Assembly (NCBI GenBank): GCA_964017185.1
Contig: OZ024880.1
Span: forward strand, 44,715,071-44,779,070
DNA length: 64,000 bases
DNA from: Rugalucina vietnamica
Taxonomy: Eukaryota > Mollusca > Bivalvia > Lucinida > Lucinidae
Reading direction: 5' to 3'
The notes beneath the pieces were generated by a model. That model saw only the letters and a list, made by a program, of their open reading frames with translations, had not been told where the DNA came from and searched no databases. Each line of letters opens with the position of its first letter. Positions within the stretch are counted from its first letter, which is position 1. Made by a program: the position numbers and the translations under genes. Below are positions 33,063-43,381 of this stretch, piece by piece.

Positions 33063-34189
33063 ACAGTTAAAGTTGCTCTTGTAGTACGTGATTTCAATTA
33101 ACAGTGAAGGATGATGATCGAGACAAGCCACTTTTATCCCAGCTATGAAATTAGATTTCCAATTTCTCAACATCCATGAGATGCCTCTTAAATACGCCGT
33201 ACAAGTGGTCTTGAAGAAAACATGATTATGTGGCATTCATAGTATTGCAATACATAATGCTGCCAACATATTTTAGGACCACTATGGAAGTTCTGTATAT
33301 CACAGTGATAAAATTGTTTGATTGTATAATTTTAAAGCCCCCCAAAAATAGTGTATGAATGTTTCCGCTTGCGCAAAAAGAGATTTCTTGGGAGATGTAA
33401 AAAAGAAACACACACTGTTTGAATTTTCTTTTTATTTTCATTCATCTTTCCTCTCTTGTATCAACTATGTGTAATACAATAAAATTACTTCAAACACTAT
33501 GCACCAAACAATGTAAAATATTCATTTACAAAAATCTTTTTACCATCTAAACAATAAAAGCTGGTTTACTTTTTTAAACTTCAATGAACTATCTTTCCTG
33601 TAATAATCAGTTTAACCTTCAGTTTTCTCAAATCCAGGATGGAAAAAGCCTCACAGGACTAAAAGCAAGAAATCTGTTTTTTTGTCAATTCATGATTGGA
33701 AAAATCAAAGAGATTGAACACAAATCACTTTCATAAAAATTGTTAGTCTTTAAACTTCAGGGACCAATCTATTTATCATACTCCAGATCTTTTAAGATTC
33801 CAATCATACATGTCACATTACAAGGAAATAAGAAATAAAAACTATCAAACATTTAAAAGAAAAAAAAAATATCCTATTCCTTCAATGTACAGTACTATGA
33901 ACTTGAAGCCGTCTGTATTAAGATTTTATCATAACTAATTTAGAATGTTTCATTCAATTTTATATGGGTAATATTTAGAAAATAACTTAAGGAAAAAAAA
34001 TTGAGGCAATTTTGAAAATTCTAGAATTGAGGAACAGAATGAAACTTTTTCTACATTTCATTGTATTACAAAAACTCCGGAGAACAGACTGGTAACTCTT
34101 TTCTAAACAAAAGTTTGCAGTAAGTTATGCTAAACAAAACCCTTATATCAGAAACTTCAATCTATTCATAAACTCATGCTGCAGGGGTC
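33063..34189. other. No gene recognised
   Basis: AT-rich, low-complexity DNA. Two minus-strand open frames here have no recognisable motif. Confidence 0.4.
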
Positions 34190-34262
34190 TAGTGGATAGA
34201 TGATTGACCTTGAACCAAGTTTGATTCCCGGCCAGTACATGCCAGTCACATTGAAGATGAAT
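34190..34262 (+). repeat. Possible tRNA-derived SINE head
   Basis: GGTCTAGTGGATAGATG resembles an A box and GTTTGATTCCCGG a B box at a suitable spacing. No tail or second copy was found, so this is weak. Confidence 0.35.
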
Positions 34263-34310
34263 CTCAGTTCACCCCGACTTGAACTGCTTACTTATACACT
34301 ATTCTCTCAT

Positions 34311-34603
34311 CAGGAAAACATGTCTGTGTAATGTATACCCCCTTATACCCCACTTTTATATAGCAAAACTGGGGTATGCGGGGTATATCTATTTTTCTTA
34401 TTTTTGCTCCAATCCATAGATTGTGGGTACTCGTTAGAACCACCTCACCGAGGCGGTTCTAGGTGAGGCGGTTCTAACGTGTAACCACAATCTATGTTTT
34501 GAGCAAAAATAAGAAAAATATTTGAAAAAATCCAATAAAAGTTCCAATTTTTACAGATGAAAAAAAAATCTATGTATATTGCATTGGCATGTTTTCTTAA
34601 TGT
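34311..34603 (+). repeat. R1 hairpin MITE, copy 5
   Basis: GGAAAACATGTCTGTGTAATG start and TTGCATTGGCATGTTTTC end. The palindrome centre carries an extra partial copy of TAGGTGAGGCGGTTCTAACG. Confidence 0.85.
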
Positions 34604-34896
34604 CAAGGAAGTAAAAGAAAAAAATATAAGAATATGGCACATGCATACTTTGCTATTATGTCATAGTTATTCCACAATATTTAAAAGAAGAAGCACTAAT
34701 TCGGTAAAAGTTACTCATACGAGGTGCATAAAATAGGCACTACATAAACAAAACATATAATTCTTAACCAAGCTTACAGCACACAACATTCTAACTGGTC
34801 TAAGAACATGTCTTCATTACATATGTATACTGAACTGAAAACAATGGTAAGCAATAAGAGATGTTTTCTGAAGAAGGGGAAACAAATTCATCTTGA

Positions 34897-35211
34897 TCAA
34901 ACATTAAAATAGTTTCTTTGTTTATTCACCTTGGAAACATCATATAAAATGAAAGAAGCAACCAGCAAATTGACTATGGAAGTTAAAACACTGTTTAACT
35001 TCCAGGTCAAGAAGTTTGGGACCTGCAATTTCTCATTGTTGGTCGCTGTTTTCCCCCAAATTAAGAGTCTAAGCATCGATTTTCTTAGTTGTGCGATTCG
35101 CGCCAAAACGATTCGTACTTTACTTGAAAATTTCTTTTCTTGAAACTTTTTGGCCTGAGAGCTGACAAGCTTTTGGACCAGAATTTGTTCAAGCTTCATT
35201 GACAGTGACAT
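34897..35211 (-). CDS. Unrecognised open frame, 104 codons, doubtful
   Basis: ATG-started minus-strand frame, divergent from the LINE ORF that starts 144 bp away. The first two thirds are Lys- and Leu-rich and amphipathic, and the last third is hydrophobic (LLVASFILYDV). I do not recognise it. It may lie within the 5' UTR of the LINE, antisense, and may be chance. A GT near 34995 could also be a splice donor. No homologue is claimed. Confidence 0.15.
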   Translation of the reverse strand: MSLSMKLEQILVQKLVSSQAKKFQEKKFSSKVRIVLARIAQLRKSMLRLLIWGKTATNNEKLQVPNFLTWKLNSVLTSIVNLLVASFILYDVSKVNKQRNYFNV

Positions 35212-35354
35212 TGAACGGCTCTAGCAGGGCTGCAACGATCTGTCATAAAAGTTAAAGAATCTGAATAGTTTTTCTGGTTTGACCTTCCCCCACCCACTTT
35301 TTTTTACATATAGTGATTGAAGGTCTTTTTGTTTAATCATTTGAATTGGAACTC

Positions 35355-38300
35355 ATGGCTTCAGGTTTTGTCGGTCCAACTGTGGGGCGGTTGACTTGTC
35401 GGGTTGGAAAAGAGCTGGTATGTTGTTTCCATACACCGAAGTCTTGTCCGCTGCTCCTCAGGTTGGCTCTGTTGTTGGTTTTCGGGCTCTGTGTTTGGAA
35501 GTGGACAACATCAGGAGATATTTTGGATGCAAACCAGGACTGTAGTATAGGATTTGGAAATTCAGTTGGTAGAATTGCTCAGAGTTTGGCCTTTACAAGG
35601 AAAATTGGTAACCGAAGAGGCTCCGAAGGATTACGCAGTTTCAATCCTTCACAGAGAACAAACTTGTTGATTCTTATTATTTTGGCTGGAGATATCGAAA
35701 TGAACCCAGGCCCCAGGTTCCAGTGCCGCACGTGCAAGAAGTATTGCAAGGCGGCTGAGAAAGCAGTTAAATGTGAAGATTGCGAGAAACGCTTCCATGC
35801 GTCTTGCGTAAATCTTGGTCCCGTTGAGTTACAAAAGATTGAGTCGGATAATGATTCTTGGTATTGTCCAAACTGCAAAGCTGAGTGCAGCCTATGCAGT
35901 GGTGCGGTTTTGAATTCCCATAAGGCTGTCCAGTGTGACAAATGTGAAATGTGGGTGCACAATAACTGTTCTTTTATGTCAGACTCAGAGTATGAAACAA
36001 TGCAAAACTCAAACTGTACATGGATTTGCCCAAAATGTGACTTTTTCAATTTCTCAGACTCTTTTTTCAATGAACAGTTTAACTTGGAAAGTGAAAATAG
36101 GTTTGACCTACTTGCAAAAGGTCATGAAACCAAGTCCACTGAAACCTTGACTAGCAAAAACAGTTATATTAGTGGTCTGAAATTTTCCAGTATCAACATA
36201 AACAGTATAAGAGGCAAAAAACTTGAGTTGTTGGCCTTCATTGATTTTCATCAATCTAAGATTTTAGCGATTCAGGAGACAAAAATTGACAATTCTATAT
36301 TAACGTCTGAATTATTTCCGGAATCTTTTCCATACAGCGTGTACAGAAAGGATAGAACCTTAAATGGTGGTGGTGTGATGCTCCTTGTGCACAAGGACAT
36401 CCCACACATGCCCCTCACAGAATTGGACAATGACTCAGAGTCAGTTTGGGTCAAACTTTTTGTAAATAAGAAAACTCACTTTGTGGCTAGCTGGTATCGA
36501 CCACCTGTCGATGGTCATTTACCAGTATCGGACAATGGAAATGACTTATTGAATTCCCTGGAAAAGTTTGACAATTTATTTAGAGAACAGCTTGACAAAA
36601 TCAAAAATATTAATAAAGGCAACAAACCCCCCTTAATTCACGTTTTAGGTGATTTCAACTTTAGAGATATTGTATGGCCGGACAGACTCAGCAAATCTGG
36701 GTCATCATTGAGTCAGACGGAGGGTCAGATTTTGATAGATATCATGAATGACCACGGTTTGGAACAATTAGTCAAATTCCCCACCAGAGAAAGAAATACT
36801 TTGGACTTAATTTTGACCTCTCTTCCTGGTCAGTTTGCAGATATTCATTCCCCGGATAAGCTAAGTGATCATGACATTGTTTCTGGCACTTTGAAAATTG
36901 CTATCCCCCCAATAAAGAAACCTAGGAGAAAAGTGTATCGTTATCAGAAAGGTGATTATGAATCTATGAGAGCAGAAACACTTAAATTTGCAAAGGAAAG
37001 ATACTTCAACGGTTACTCAGATACTCGGTCGGTCCAGGCAAATTTCAATCTTATTACATCGTTTATTCAGGAATCGGCAGATAAACATATCCCCTCAAAA
37101 ACTAGTCGCTCAGTTTCCTCTGTCCCTTGGATAACACCTGAGATAAGGAGGAAGATTCGCAGAAAAAATGCAACTCATGCAAAAGCTAAAAAGACTGGTA
37201 GTGCAAAATTTAGATCTAAATTTGAAACTTTACGGAAAGAGATCAAAGCTGATATCAGGAAGCAGCATGATCTTTACGTGAACAACTTGGTAGGAGATGT
37301 TAAGGCTAATCCTAGAGATTTTTACAGGTACATAAACAGTCAGAAAAAAGATACCCAAGGTATTCCCCCGTTGAAAAAGAGAAATGGAAGTGGAATTGCA
37401 CAATCCGAATTTGAGAAGGCGGAAGAATTTAATGGTCAGTTCTCGGATGTTTTCACTAAAAGTGAATACAAACAGGTCCCTCTTATGGATAGATCTGCCC
37501 CATTCATGCATGATATTGTGGTCACAAAGGAAGGGGTGACCAAACTTCTCAAAGGTCTAAACCCGTCTAAAGCCTTAGGGCCTGATGAGCTTCATCCCAG
37601 AGTCCTAAAGGAACTGGCTGTGGAATTAGGGCCAGTATTCGCCCATCTCTTCCAGCAGTCAATTGATACAGGTGAAATTCCTAAAGAATGGTCTCTTGCT
37701 AATATTTGCCCCCTGTTTAAGAAGGGCGACAGGTCACTTGCCCGCAATTACCGCCCTGTTTCTTTGACATGCATTCCTTGTAAGCTTCTTGAACATATTG
37801 TATGCTCAAATATTATGGCCCATCTTGATGAACATGAACTCTTGTCGGACAGGCAACACGCATTTAGGAAATGGCATAGCTGTGAAACTCAGTTGACTAC
37901 AGTGATAAATGACTGGGCCAAAATCTTAGACAAAAAAGGCCAGGTCGACACTTTTATACTCGATTTTGAAAAGGCTTTTGATACTCCTCCCCATGAACTC
38001 CTTAAAAGCAAATTGTTTAGCTATGGAATAGGTGGAACAACACTGAATTGGATAAATGCTTTCCTTTGTTTCCGACAACAAAGGGTAGTGGTTAATGGTA
38101 TTAAATCGGATTGGGCACCAGTTGTGTCAGGTGTCCCTCAGGGCACCGTTCTCGGCCCCTTGCTGTTTTCCTTGTATATAAATGACATCTCGGCAGACAT
38201 TGAGTCTGAAATAAGACTCTTTGCTGATGATTGTGTTTGCTATCGTGAAATCAAGAATGAAGAGGATACATTGAAACTTCAGAGAGACATTGATCGTTTA

Positions 38301-39041
38301 GGCAGTTGGGCTAGGAAATGGGGAATGAGATTTCAACCCGTCAAATGCAACATGATGCAGCTGACAAATAAACGGTCTAGTAAGATACAGGCTAACTACA
38401 CCCTTGAGGGCACTGTACTGGAAAACGTTGAAAACATAAAATACCTGGGTGTAACTATCACAAATGATTTGAAATGGAATACTCATATTTCCAATGTCTG
38501 TACAAAGGCTAACAGAACTCTCGGATTCTTAAGGAGAAATTTGTATTCTTGTCCCCCAGATGTGAAAGAAGCAGCTTATAAAGGACTGGTGCGGCCGGTC
38601 TTGGAATATGGAAGCTCAGTTTGGGACCCTCACACTCATGGCCTCCAGGAAGAACTGGAAAAGGTACAAAATCGTGCGGCAAGGTTTGTGACGGGAAATT
38701 ATGTTTTTGAAACTGGGAGCATGACTGGAATTTTAGGTCAACTGAAATGGGAATCTCTTAAGAAAAGGAGGAAGGATAGTAGACTTATATTGCTATACAA
38801 AGGTCTAAAGGGTAAAGCCAGAATACCCACAGATGACCTTATCCCAAAGAATAGGCGTTGTAGAAATCAACACTCTTTGGCTTTTCATATACCTTCAGCT
38901 AGCAAAGAAGCGTACAAAAGTAGTTTCTTTCCACAGACTATCAGGGACTGGAATGACCTCCCTGATTCACTTATCTCCTCTGCTGAAATGTCTGATGACT
39001 GTGTGTCCAAGTTCGCTACACTCGTGCGTTCAAGGGACTAG
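35355..39041 (+). CDS. CR1-like LINE polyprotein (2A, PHD x2, endonuclease, RT), intact
   Basis: One uninterrupted frame of 1228 codons from the ATG at 35355; a TTG nine bases upstream is in frame but less likely to start. In order: a hydrophobic segment at residues 31-48; a 2A ribosome-skipping motif GDIEMNPGP at 112-120; two PHD-type zinc fingers (C4HC3 pattern) at about 124-174 and 178-228; an AP-like endonuclease at about 275-505 (SSININSIRG, AIQETK, GGGVMLLV, LGDFNFRD, LSDHD); and reverse transcriptase at about 690-1000 with VSGVPQGTVLGPLLF and the catalytic FADD at 956-959. The C-terminal block is LEYGSSVWDPH. This is CR1-superfamily order. The protein would nick and copy its own RNA at target DNA. 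With no stops or frameshifts it looks recently active. It lies tail to tail with SDHC. Confidence 0.93.
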   Translation: MASGFVGPTVGRLTCRVGKELVCCFHTPKSCPLLLRLALLLVFGLCVWKWTTSGDILDANQDCSIGFGNSVGRIAQSLAFTRKIGNRRGSEGLRSFNPSQRTNLLILIILAGDIEMNPGPRFQCRTCKKYCKAAEKAVKCEDCEKRFHASCVNLGPVELQKIESDNDSWYCPNCKAECSLCSGAVLNSHKAVQCDKCEMWVHNNCSFMSDSEYETMQNSNCTWICPKCDFFNFSDSFFNEQFNLESENRFDLLAKGHETKSTETLTSKNSYISGLKFSSININSIRGKKLELLAFIDFHQSKILAIQETKIDNSILTSELFPESFPYSVYRKDRTLNGGGVMLLVHKDIPHMPLTELDNDSESVWVKLFVNKKTHFVASWYRPPVDGHLPVSDNGNDLLNSLEKFDNLFREQLDKIKNINKGNKPPLIHVLGDFNFRDIVWPDRLSKSGSSLSQTEGQILIDIMNDHGLEQLVKFPTRERNTLDLILTSLPGQFADIHSPDKLSDHDIVSGTLKIAIPPIKKPRRKVYRYQKGDYESMRAETLKFAKERYFNGYSDTRSVQANFNLITSFIQESADKHIPSKTSRSVSSVPWITPEIRRKIRRKNATHAKAKKTGSAKFRSKFETLRKEIKADIRKQHDLYVNNLVGDVKANPRDFYRYINSQKKDTQGIPPLKKRNGSGIAQSEFEKAEEFNGQFSDVFTKSEYKQVPLMDRSAPFMHDIVVTKEGVTKLLKGLNPSKALGPDELHPRVLKELAVELGPVFAHLFQQSIDTGEIPKEWSLANICPLFKKGDRSLARNYRPVSLTCIPCKLLEHIVCSNIMAHLDEHELLSDRQHAFRKWHSCETQLTTVINDWAKILDKKGQVDTFILDFEKAFDTPPHELLKSKLFSYGIGGTTLNWINAFLCFRQQRVVVNGIKSDWAPVVSGVPQGTVLGPLLFSLYINDISADIESEIRLFADDCVCYREIKNEEDTLKLQRDIDRLGSWARKWGMRFQPVKCNMMQLTNKRSSKIQANYTLEGTVLENVENIKYLGVTITNDLKWNTHISNVCTKANRTLGFLRRNLYSCPPDVKEAAYKGLVRPVLEYGSSVWDPHTHGLQEELEKVQNRAARFVTGNYVFETGSMTGILGQLKWESLKKRRKDSRLILLYKGLKGKARIPTDDLIPKNRRCRNQHSLAFHIPSASKEAYKSSFFPQTIRDWNDLPDSLISSAEMSDDCVSKFATLVRSRD
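35697..35714 (+). other. 2A-like ribosome-skipping site in LINE ORF
   Basis: Encodes the DIExNPGP consensus preceded by a hydrophobic run (LLILIILAG). In 2A peptides the bond between the last Gly and Pro is not formed, giving two products from one frame. Here it would release the first 119 residues, which include a hydrophobic segment, from the PHD-EN-RT part. Such motifs are known in other non-LTR elements. Confidence 0.85.
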
Positions 39042-39120
39042 TTTCTCCCCCATCCGAACCCCCTGGTGAAATAATGTCATTTGGCGTGTCACCAGTAAAC
39101 TATTCAGATTCAGATTCAGT
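39042..39120 (+). mobile_element. 3' UTR and short-repeat tail of the CR1-like LINE
   Basis: A short 3' UTR ends with three ATTCAG units (39103-39120). CR1-type elements usually end with short direct repeats rather than poly-A. Confidence 0.7.
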
Positions 39121-40186
39121 TTAAGTGTGTTCCATTTCCATTTACGAAAGTTTGTTTTTTATGTTTGTGTGGTTTCTTTTCATGTTCAGTATACATTTAT
39201 GAAGGCATGAACTGAGCTAAGCGTAACCTGCTAATTTATCATGTTCACACAAAACAAAAATAAAATAACAATGACTCTCACATAGTAGTATTTACACATG
39301 ATCTAAATGGAAATCTAACAAGCATCAATTCAAAATAGAGAAAAAAAAGTCAAATATAGACTTGCTTTGGACCTGATACAATTTTCAAATATTCTCATTT
39401 TTGCACCCCTTGCAATTCTTTCTACATTGTAAAGTAGGGAAAATATTTGGACATGCTCATGGATGGCAGACCTAAAGAAACAGCTTTATTGAATCTGTGT
39501 ATTTAAATGTGTCAATAAGAAATAATAAGTACTCTTGGACCTTCCCTATTCCTTTCTTGCACTTTGTGTTCTTACTTCAAACATATGTCTTGTACACAAA
39601 TTGCAAAGCCAAAAGATTTTAGAATTCCATTTTGATGACATTACAATATATTATAAAGTTGTTGAATATAATTTTTCAAAGGGTCGTTGAAAATTACAAA
39701 AGATGTCCCTAATCGTAAAAGCATCTTATGAAAGTCACTGATTTATCATTGGACTAGAGAAGGGAGTATTTGAAGATAATGAAAGGATAATTTTGCTTAC
39801 TGCTTTATCAAAACACATGTTGTGGGTGCTGCTCATGTTGTTGTTGTTGCTTGTAAAACCCTCCTTCACCAATACCACATTGATGGACAATGTGTTAGTC
39901 ACTTATGAGGCTTAATACTTTCACCCTACCAATTTTAGGCTTTGATGAACCTTATTTTTAAAAGTTTTTCCCTATGAAACATGCAACCACTTTCAACTTA
40001 TGTACACTAGTATATACATGTTTATTTCATTTCAGTTTTAGTTAGGTAGTGCATTTCTGAGGTTTTAATGGAGTAATAACAAAACATCTTTCATTTATCA
40101 TCACTGAAATACTCCTCTAAACTAGTCCTCTGACCATTTTACTACTGAGTTCTTTTCTTATGCCGTATCACATTTCTATGATCTTT
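39121..40186. other. SDHC 3' UTR and intergenic DNA
   Basis: No further exon seen. On the minus strand AATAAA (plus TTTATT) occurs at 40021-40026, about 160 bases after the SDHC stop, and is one possible polyadenylation signal. Confidence 0.4.
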
Positions 40187-40294
40187 TTAATACAAGAAGA
40201 CGAAGCATGAAGCGACGATGATGGCCATGGATAGACAGAACCAGCCGGTCTTGTAGAGGCGCTGCAGTCCGAATCCCCAGGACCAGTCCCAGCA
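40187..40294 (-). CDS. SDHC: SDHC exon E (last coding exon)
   Basis: Acceptor TTTATTTCCAG, then 36 codons to TAA at 40187-40189. It starts in phase 0 and continues exon D: IRHL joins CWDWSWGFGLQRLYKTGWF, followed by a hydrophobic helix (LSMAIIVASCFVFLY) that ends the protein. This is the third membrane helix of succinate dehydrogenase cytochrome b560; human SDHC likewise ends with WDLG...LYQSG plus a helix. An R2 MITE begins about 15 bp upstream of the acceptor. Confidence 0.9.
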   Translation of the reverse strand, partial: CWDWSWGFGLQRLYKTGWFCLSMAIIVASCFVFLY

Positions 40295-40308
40295 CTGGAA
40301 ATAAAATG

Positions 40309-40506
40309 TGAGCCTGTGCGTGAGAAAACCAACAATTTGTGGTTTCGACAAGGTTCGACACAATCAGGCTGTACAGTCACAGTAGCAGACTAGAAACTTG
40401 AAATTTCGGATTTAAGAAGAAGGATTGTACTATCCGTGTGGCGAAAACAAAGGCGTTGATCAGCTTCCCGGTTACCGTGAAGCTGACCTGCGCCTTTGTT
40501 TTCGCT
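40309..40506 (+). repeat. R2 MITE, copy 8, next to SDHC exon E acceptor
   Basis: TGAGCCTGTGCGTGAGAAAA start and the GGCGTTGATCAGC palindrome; the right terminal repeat is missing. Located in SDHC intron D-E, 15 bp upstream of the exon E acceptor. Confidence 0.8.
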
Positions 40507-40574
40507 CAAGCATTTTAATGTTTTTCTTATGCAGTGGCTAATATATAAGATACACTTCAACCACAAAATAACGC

Positions 40575-40690
40575 GCCTCACTATAGCAGGGTTCTCAATA
40601 TAACACAGCCATGCCATAGCTCACAAAATTATTATTTTGCTATATGTCTACTGTACATAACCTCAATATATCACTGTTCACTTATAACAC
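40575..40690. repeat. R10 intronic repeat, copy 1
   Basis: AACACAGCCATGCCATAGCT through TTCACTTATAACACA closely matches 46630-46722 in another SDHC intron, so one sequence sits in two introns of the same gene. Confidence 0.6.
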
Positions 40691-40691
40691 A

Positions 40692-40928
40692 GGCGGCCTG
40701 TATGGCCGAGTGGTTAAGAGCCCTGATATTTTGTTACCACTCTTAACCTTTTGATCATCATCGCTGGAGTGGGTTCGAGCCCAACACGAGCACGTGAGAC
40801 GAGCCAAGTTCTGCTTGTGGGTGTGTCAGGTGGTTTTTCTCAGGGTTTTGGCCCCACCTATTAATTGGCCCTTCTCATATGAGCTGAAATAATTTTGAAA
40901 GGGACTTTAAACTGAATCAAATAAAAAC
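40692..40928 (+). mobile_element. tRNA-headed SINE (MetaSINE-like), copy 1
   Basis: A box TGGCCGAGTGGTTAAGAGC and B box GGGTTCGAGCC form a Leu/Ser-like tRNA head. It is followed by TTCTGCTTGTGGGTGTGTCA and a GGTGGTTTTTCTCAGGG core, and it ends in an AATCAAATAAAA tail. The second copy is at 63381-63632. The core resembles the Meta domain of animal MetaSINEs. It lies in SDHC intron D-E. Confidence 0.75.
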
Positions 40929-41214
40929 TTAAAACACAGTCTGTTAAAAACTTTTGACACAGTCTATTTCCATGGACCCCCAAAGATAGTGTTATAATGA
41001 GGTTGAAGTTTGAGAATTTCTACTCATTGACTTAAAATTGAGACTGAGAGGTATAGTAAGCTGGATAGGTCAGAAAGGCTGTTGCCAAATATTCTACAGG
41101 TGCAATAGATGAGCAGCACTTTATGATTGAAATCTAAAAGTTTAATGAATTCAGATCTGCTAGTTTATCTTGAAACAGTAGAAAATCTGATTTCTTTGTC
41201 TTGCCACTTTATAC

Positions 41215-41306
41215 CAAATGTCTGATTCTGTTTATATAGTGGTAAAAAATGGGGAACCCTAGGAGGTATTTCACCTCATCCCAGAGAGAGATCGTTCACC
41301 ATACAT
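41215..41306 (-). pseudogene. Decayed duplicate of SDHC exon D 3' part
   Basis: Minus-strand pieces FYHYINRIRHL, YLLGFP and MVNDLSLG match exon D (CYHYINGIRHL, YLLAFP, MVKDLSLG) with one internal deletion and a stop. The donor is decayed (GTATAA for GTAAGC). It sits downstream of the real exon D in intron D-E. Confidence 0.8.
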
Positions 41307-41319
41307 GTGATAGCTCATG

Positions 41320-41525
41320 ATTTCAGAGGGATCTCCCTATTTTTGAGCAAATCTCCTTATTTGGAATTTCAAAATTTCCCTGTAAAACTTGTACTTCTGA
41401 GTTCTCCCTATTTCAAATTTCAGATCTCCCTATTTGAAATCAACTATTTCCTTCTTTGTTTAATCATACTCCCTGTTTCGAAAAGTAAATCTCCCTATTT
41501 GGCTTTTCAGATGTATCACATGTAT
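41320..41525. repeat. Degenerate short tandem repeat (TCTCCCTATTT)
   Basis: About six spaced copies of AATCTCCCTATTT with AT-rich spacers, in SDHC intron D-E. Function unknown. Confidence 0.6.
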
Positions 41526-41604
41526 GTCTTTCACCATGTTCCATTAGTTAATCAGGTTAAGTGCCCATTCTTTCACTTCTGACTCGCAATTATCTGCCGC
41601 TTAC

Positions 41605-41768
41605 CAGATGTCTTATTCCATTTATATAGTGGTAGCAAACGGGGAACGCTAGGAGATATTTTGCCCCGATGATGATAGCCGGTCCTAGCGAGAGATCTTT
41701 CACCATGTTCAGATAGTGTGTGAAGTCCCCGGGCAGAGCAAGCAGGGCTATACTTGTCATGCTGACAG
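41605..41768 (-). CDS. SDHC: SDHC exon D
   Basis: Acceptor GATGATATTTCAG, donor GTAAGC, 164 nt. It enters with two bases completing a codon (A from exon C plus CT) and leaves in phase 0. Translation: VSMTSIALLALPGDFTHYL, then MVKDLSLGPAIIIGAKYLL and AFPVCYHYINGIRHL. It covers the end of membrane helix 1, the loop and helix 2. In the H-x3-G-I-R-H-L signature the first His is the family's axial ligand to haem b. Human SDHC reads MYHTWNGIRHL here. An R2 MITE starts 42 bp upstream, and a decayed copy of the exon lies downstream. Confidence 0.93.
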
Positions 41769-41809
41769 CTGAAATATCATCACAATATTTATAACATGGT
41801 TAATATAAT

Positions 41810-42075
41810 ATGAGCCGCATCAGAAGAAAACCAGATTTTTGCCTATGCGAAAACAAAGGCGCAGATCAGCTTCGCGGTAACCGCGAAGCAGATCAGCTTC
41901 GCGGTAACCGCGAAGCTGTTACCGCGAAGCTGATCAGCGCCTTTGTTTTTGCTACATGGATAGTAGAATCCCTCTTCTTCTTAAATCCAAATTTCAAGCT
42001 TCTAGCCTTTTTCTAAGACTATACAAGCCAGTTTCTGTAGGACCTGGTCAGAAACCCCGAAGACCCATTTTCTCC
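41810..42075 (-). repeat. R2 MITE, copy 9, expanded stem
   Basis: TGAGCCGCATCAGAAGAAAA start. The internal palindrome contains extra repeated CTTCGCGGTAACCGCGAAG blocks, as if the stem had slipped. The far terminal repeat is lost. It sits 42 bp upstream of the SDHC exon D acceptor. Confidence 0.8.
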
Positions 42076-42333
42076 CATGGTTTAACATTTTGGTTTCGAA
42101 ACAACATGGGTAAAGACCAGATCATTTGAAACATACTATTCAGTTCTAGAGAATATGACAAAGTGGTCATTTGCAAAGTACATATGCAATAACAATAACA
42201 TGAATAATTGGTAAAAGCAGGATAGGCAGTTCTCACCTTTTGAACGGGTGGAAAATGTTATAATCAAAGGCAAAAGTTAAGGACAGGCCAGGAAAATTGA
42301 ACTCTACTTCATTTGTCTTGGCGTAGTTGACTG

Positions 42334-42487
42334 TTTTTGCATTACCGGCTGGCTTCCAGCTTATAAATAATCAATCTAGGAAATACAGGTAACCAAAACC
42401 TACCTGACCCTCTGTGGTTTTTGCTTACTTGTACATGTATTTCCAATATTGATTTTTTGTAAGCAGGAAACCAGCTGATAATGCAAA
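42334..42487. repeat. R5 palindromic MITE, copy 2
   Basis: TTTTTGCATTACCGGCTGG to CCAGCTGATAATGCAAAA with inverted CAATATTG and TACAAA blocks. It abuts and removes the donor of the last pseudo-exon of the exon C array. Confidence 0.75.
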
Positions 42488-42489
42488 AC

Positions 42490-43315
42490 TCAAGGACATT
42501 GCTATTTCTGTAGCTCTGTGGCAAAGTGACAATTTTGGCCTTCAGTTAACATCCTCTTCACCCCCACCCCCTTGCCGATGTTGTACTTACTCAAGGCCAT
42601 GGCAATTCCTGTAGCTCTGTGGCAAAGTGACAATTTTGGCCTTCAGTCAGTTAACATCCCCTTCACCCCCCATCCCCACCCCCTCGCCGATGTTGTACTT
42701 ATTCAAGACCATGGCAATTCCTGTAGCTCTGTGGCAAAGTGACAATTTTGGCCTTCAATCAGTTAACATCCCCTTCACCCCCATCCCCACCCCCTCGCCA
42801 ATGTTGTACTTACTCAAGGCCATGGCAATTCCTGTAGCTCTGTGGCAAAGTGACAATTTTGGCCTTCAGTTAACATCCCCTTCACCCCCCCATCCCCACC
42901 CCCTCGCCGATGTTGTACTTACTCAAGGCCATGGCAATTCCTGTAGCTCTGTGGCAAAGTGACAATTTTGGCCTTCAGTTAACATCCCCTTTTCCTCCCA
43001 TCCCCACCACCTCGCCGATGTTGTACTTACTCAAGGTCATGACAATTCTGTAGCTCTGTGGCAAAGTGACAATTTTGGCCTTCAGTTGCAGGCACAGTAC
43101 TTGCATCCCCCTCACCCCCACCCCCCAGCCCCACCCCCTTGCGGATGTTGTACTTACTCAAGGCCATGGCAATTCCTGTAGCTCTTTGGCAAAGTGAGAA
43201 TTTTGGCCTTCAGTTAACATCCCCCTCACCCCCCAACCCCAACCCCATGCCGATGTTGTACTTACTCAAGGCCATGGCAATTCCTGTAGCTCTGTGACAA
43301 AGTGACAATTTTGGC
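42490..43315 (-). pseudogene. Eight tandem copies of SDHC exon C (50-nt cassettes)
   Basis: The copies lie at 42490-42539, 42591-42640, 42703-42752, 42814-42863, 42923-42972, 43031-43079, 43158-43207 and 43266-43315. Most have an AACTGAAG acceptor-like end and a GTAAGT donor. Each keeps the phase of exon C but reads KPKLSLCHRATGIAMAL, four residues shorter than the real exon. One copy has a broken donor (ATAAGT) and one has a 1-base deletion. Spacers are CACCCC-rich. Because 50 is not a multiple of three, a single copy could replace exon C in frame, but serial inclusion would shift the frame. Confidence 0.88.
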
Positions 43316-43381
43316 ATTCAGTTACAGGCACAGTACTTGCATCCCCCTCACCCCCCACCCCCACGCCGATGTTGTACTTAC

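Noticed and set aside
35579-36070. 163-codon minus-strand frame
   Set aside because: Antisense shadow of the PHD region of the CR1-like LINE.
42627-42962. 111-codon plus-strand frame with a 37-residue repeat
   Set aside because: It is the antisense reading of the SDHC exon C array; the repeats come from the array period, not from a protein.
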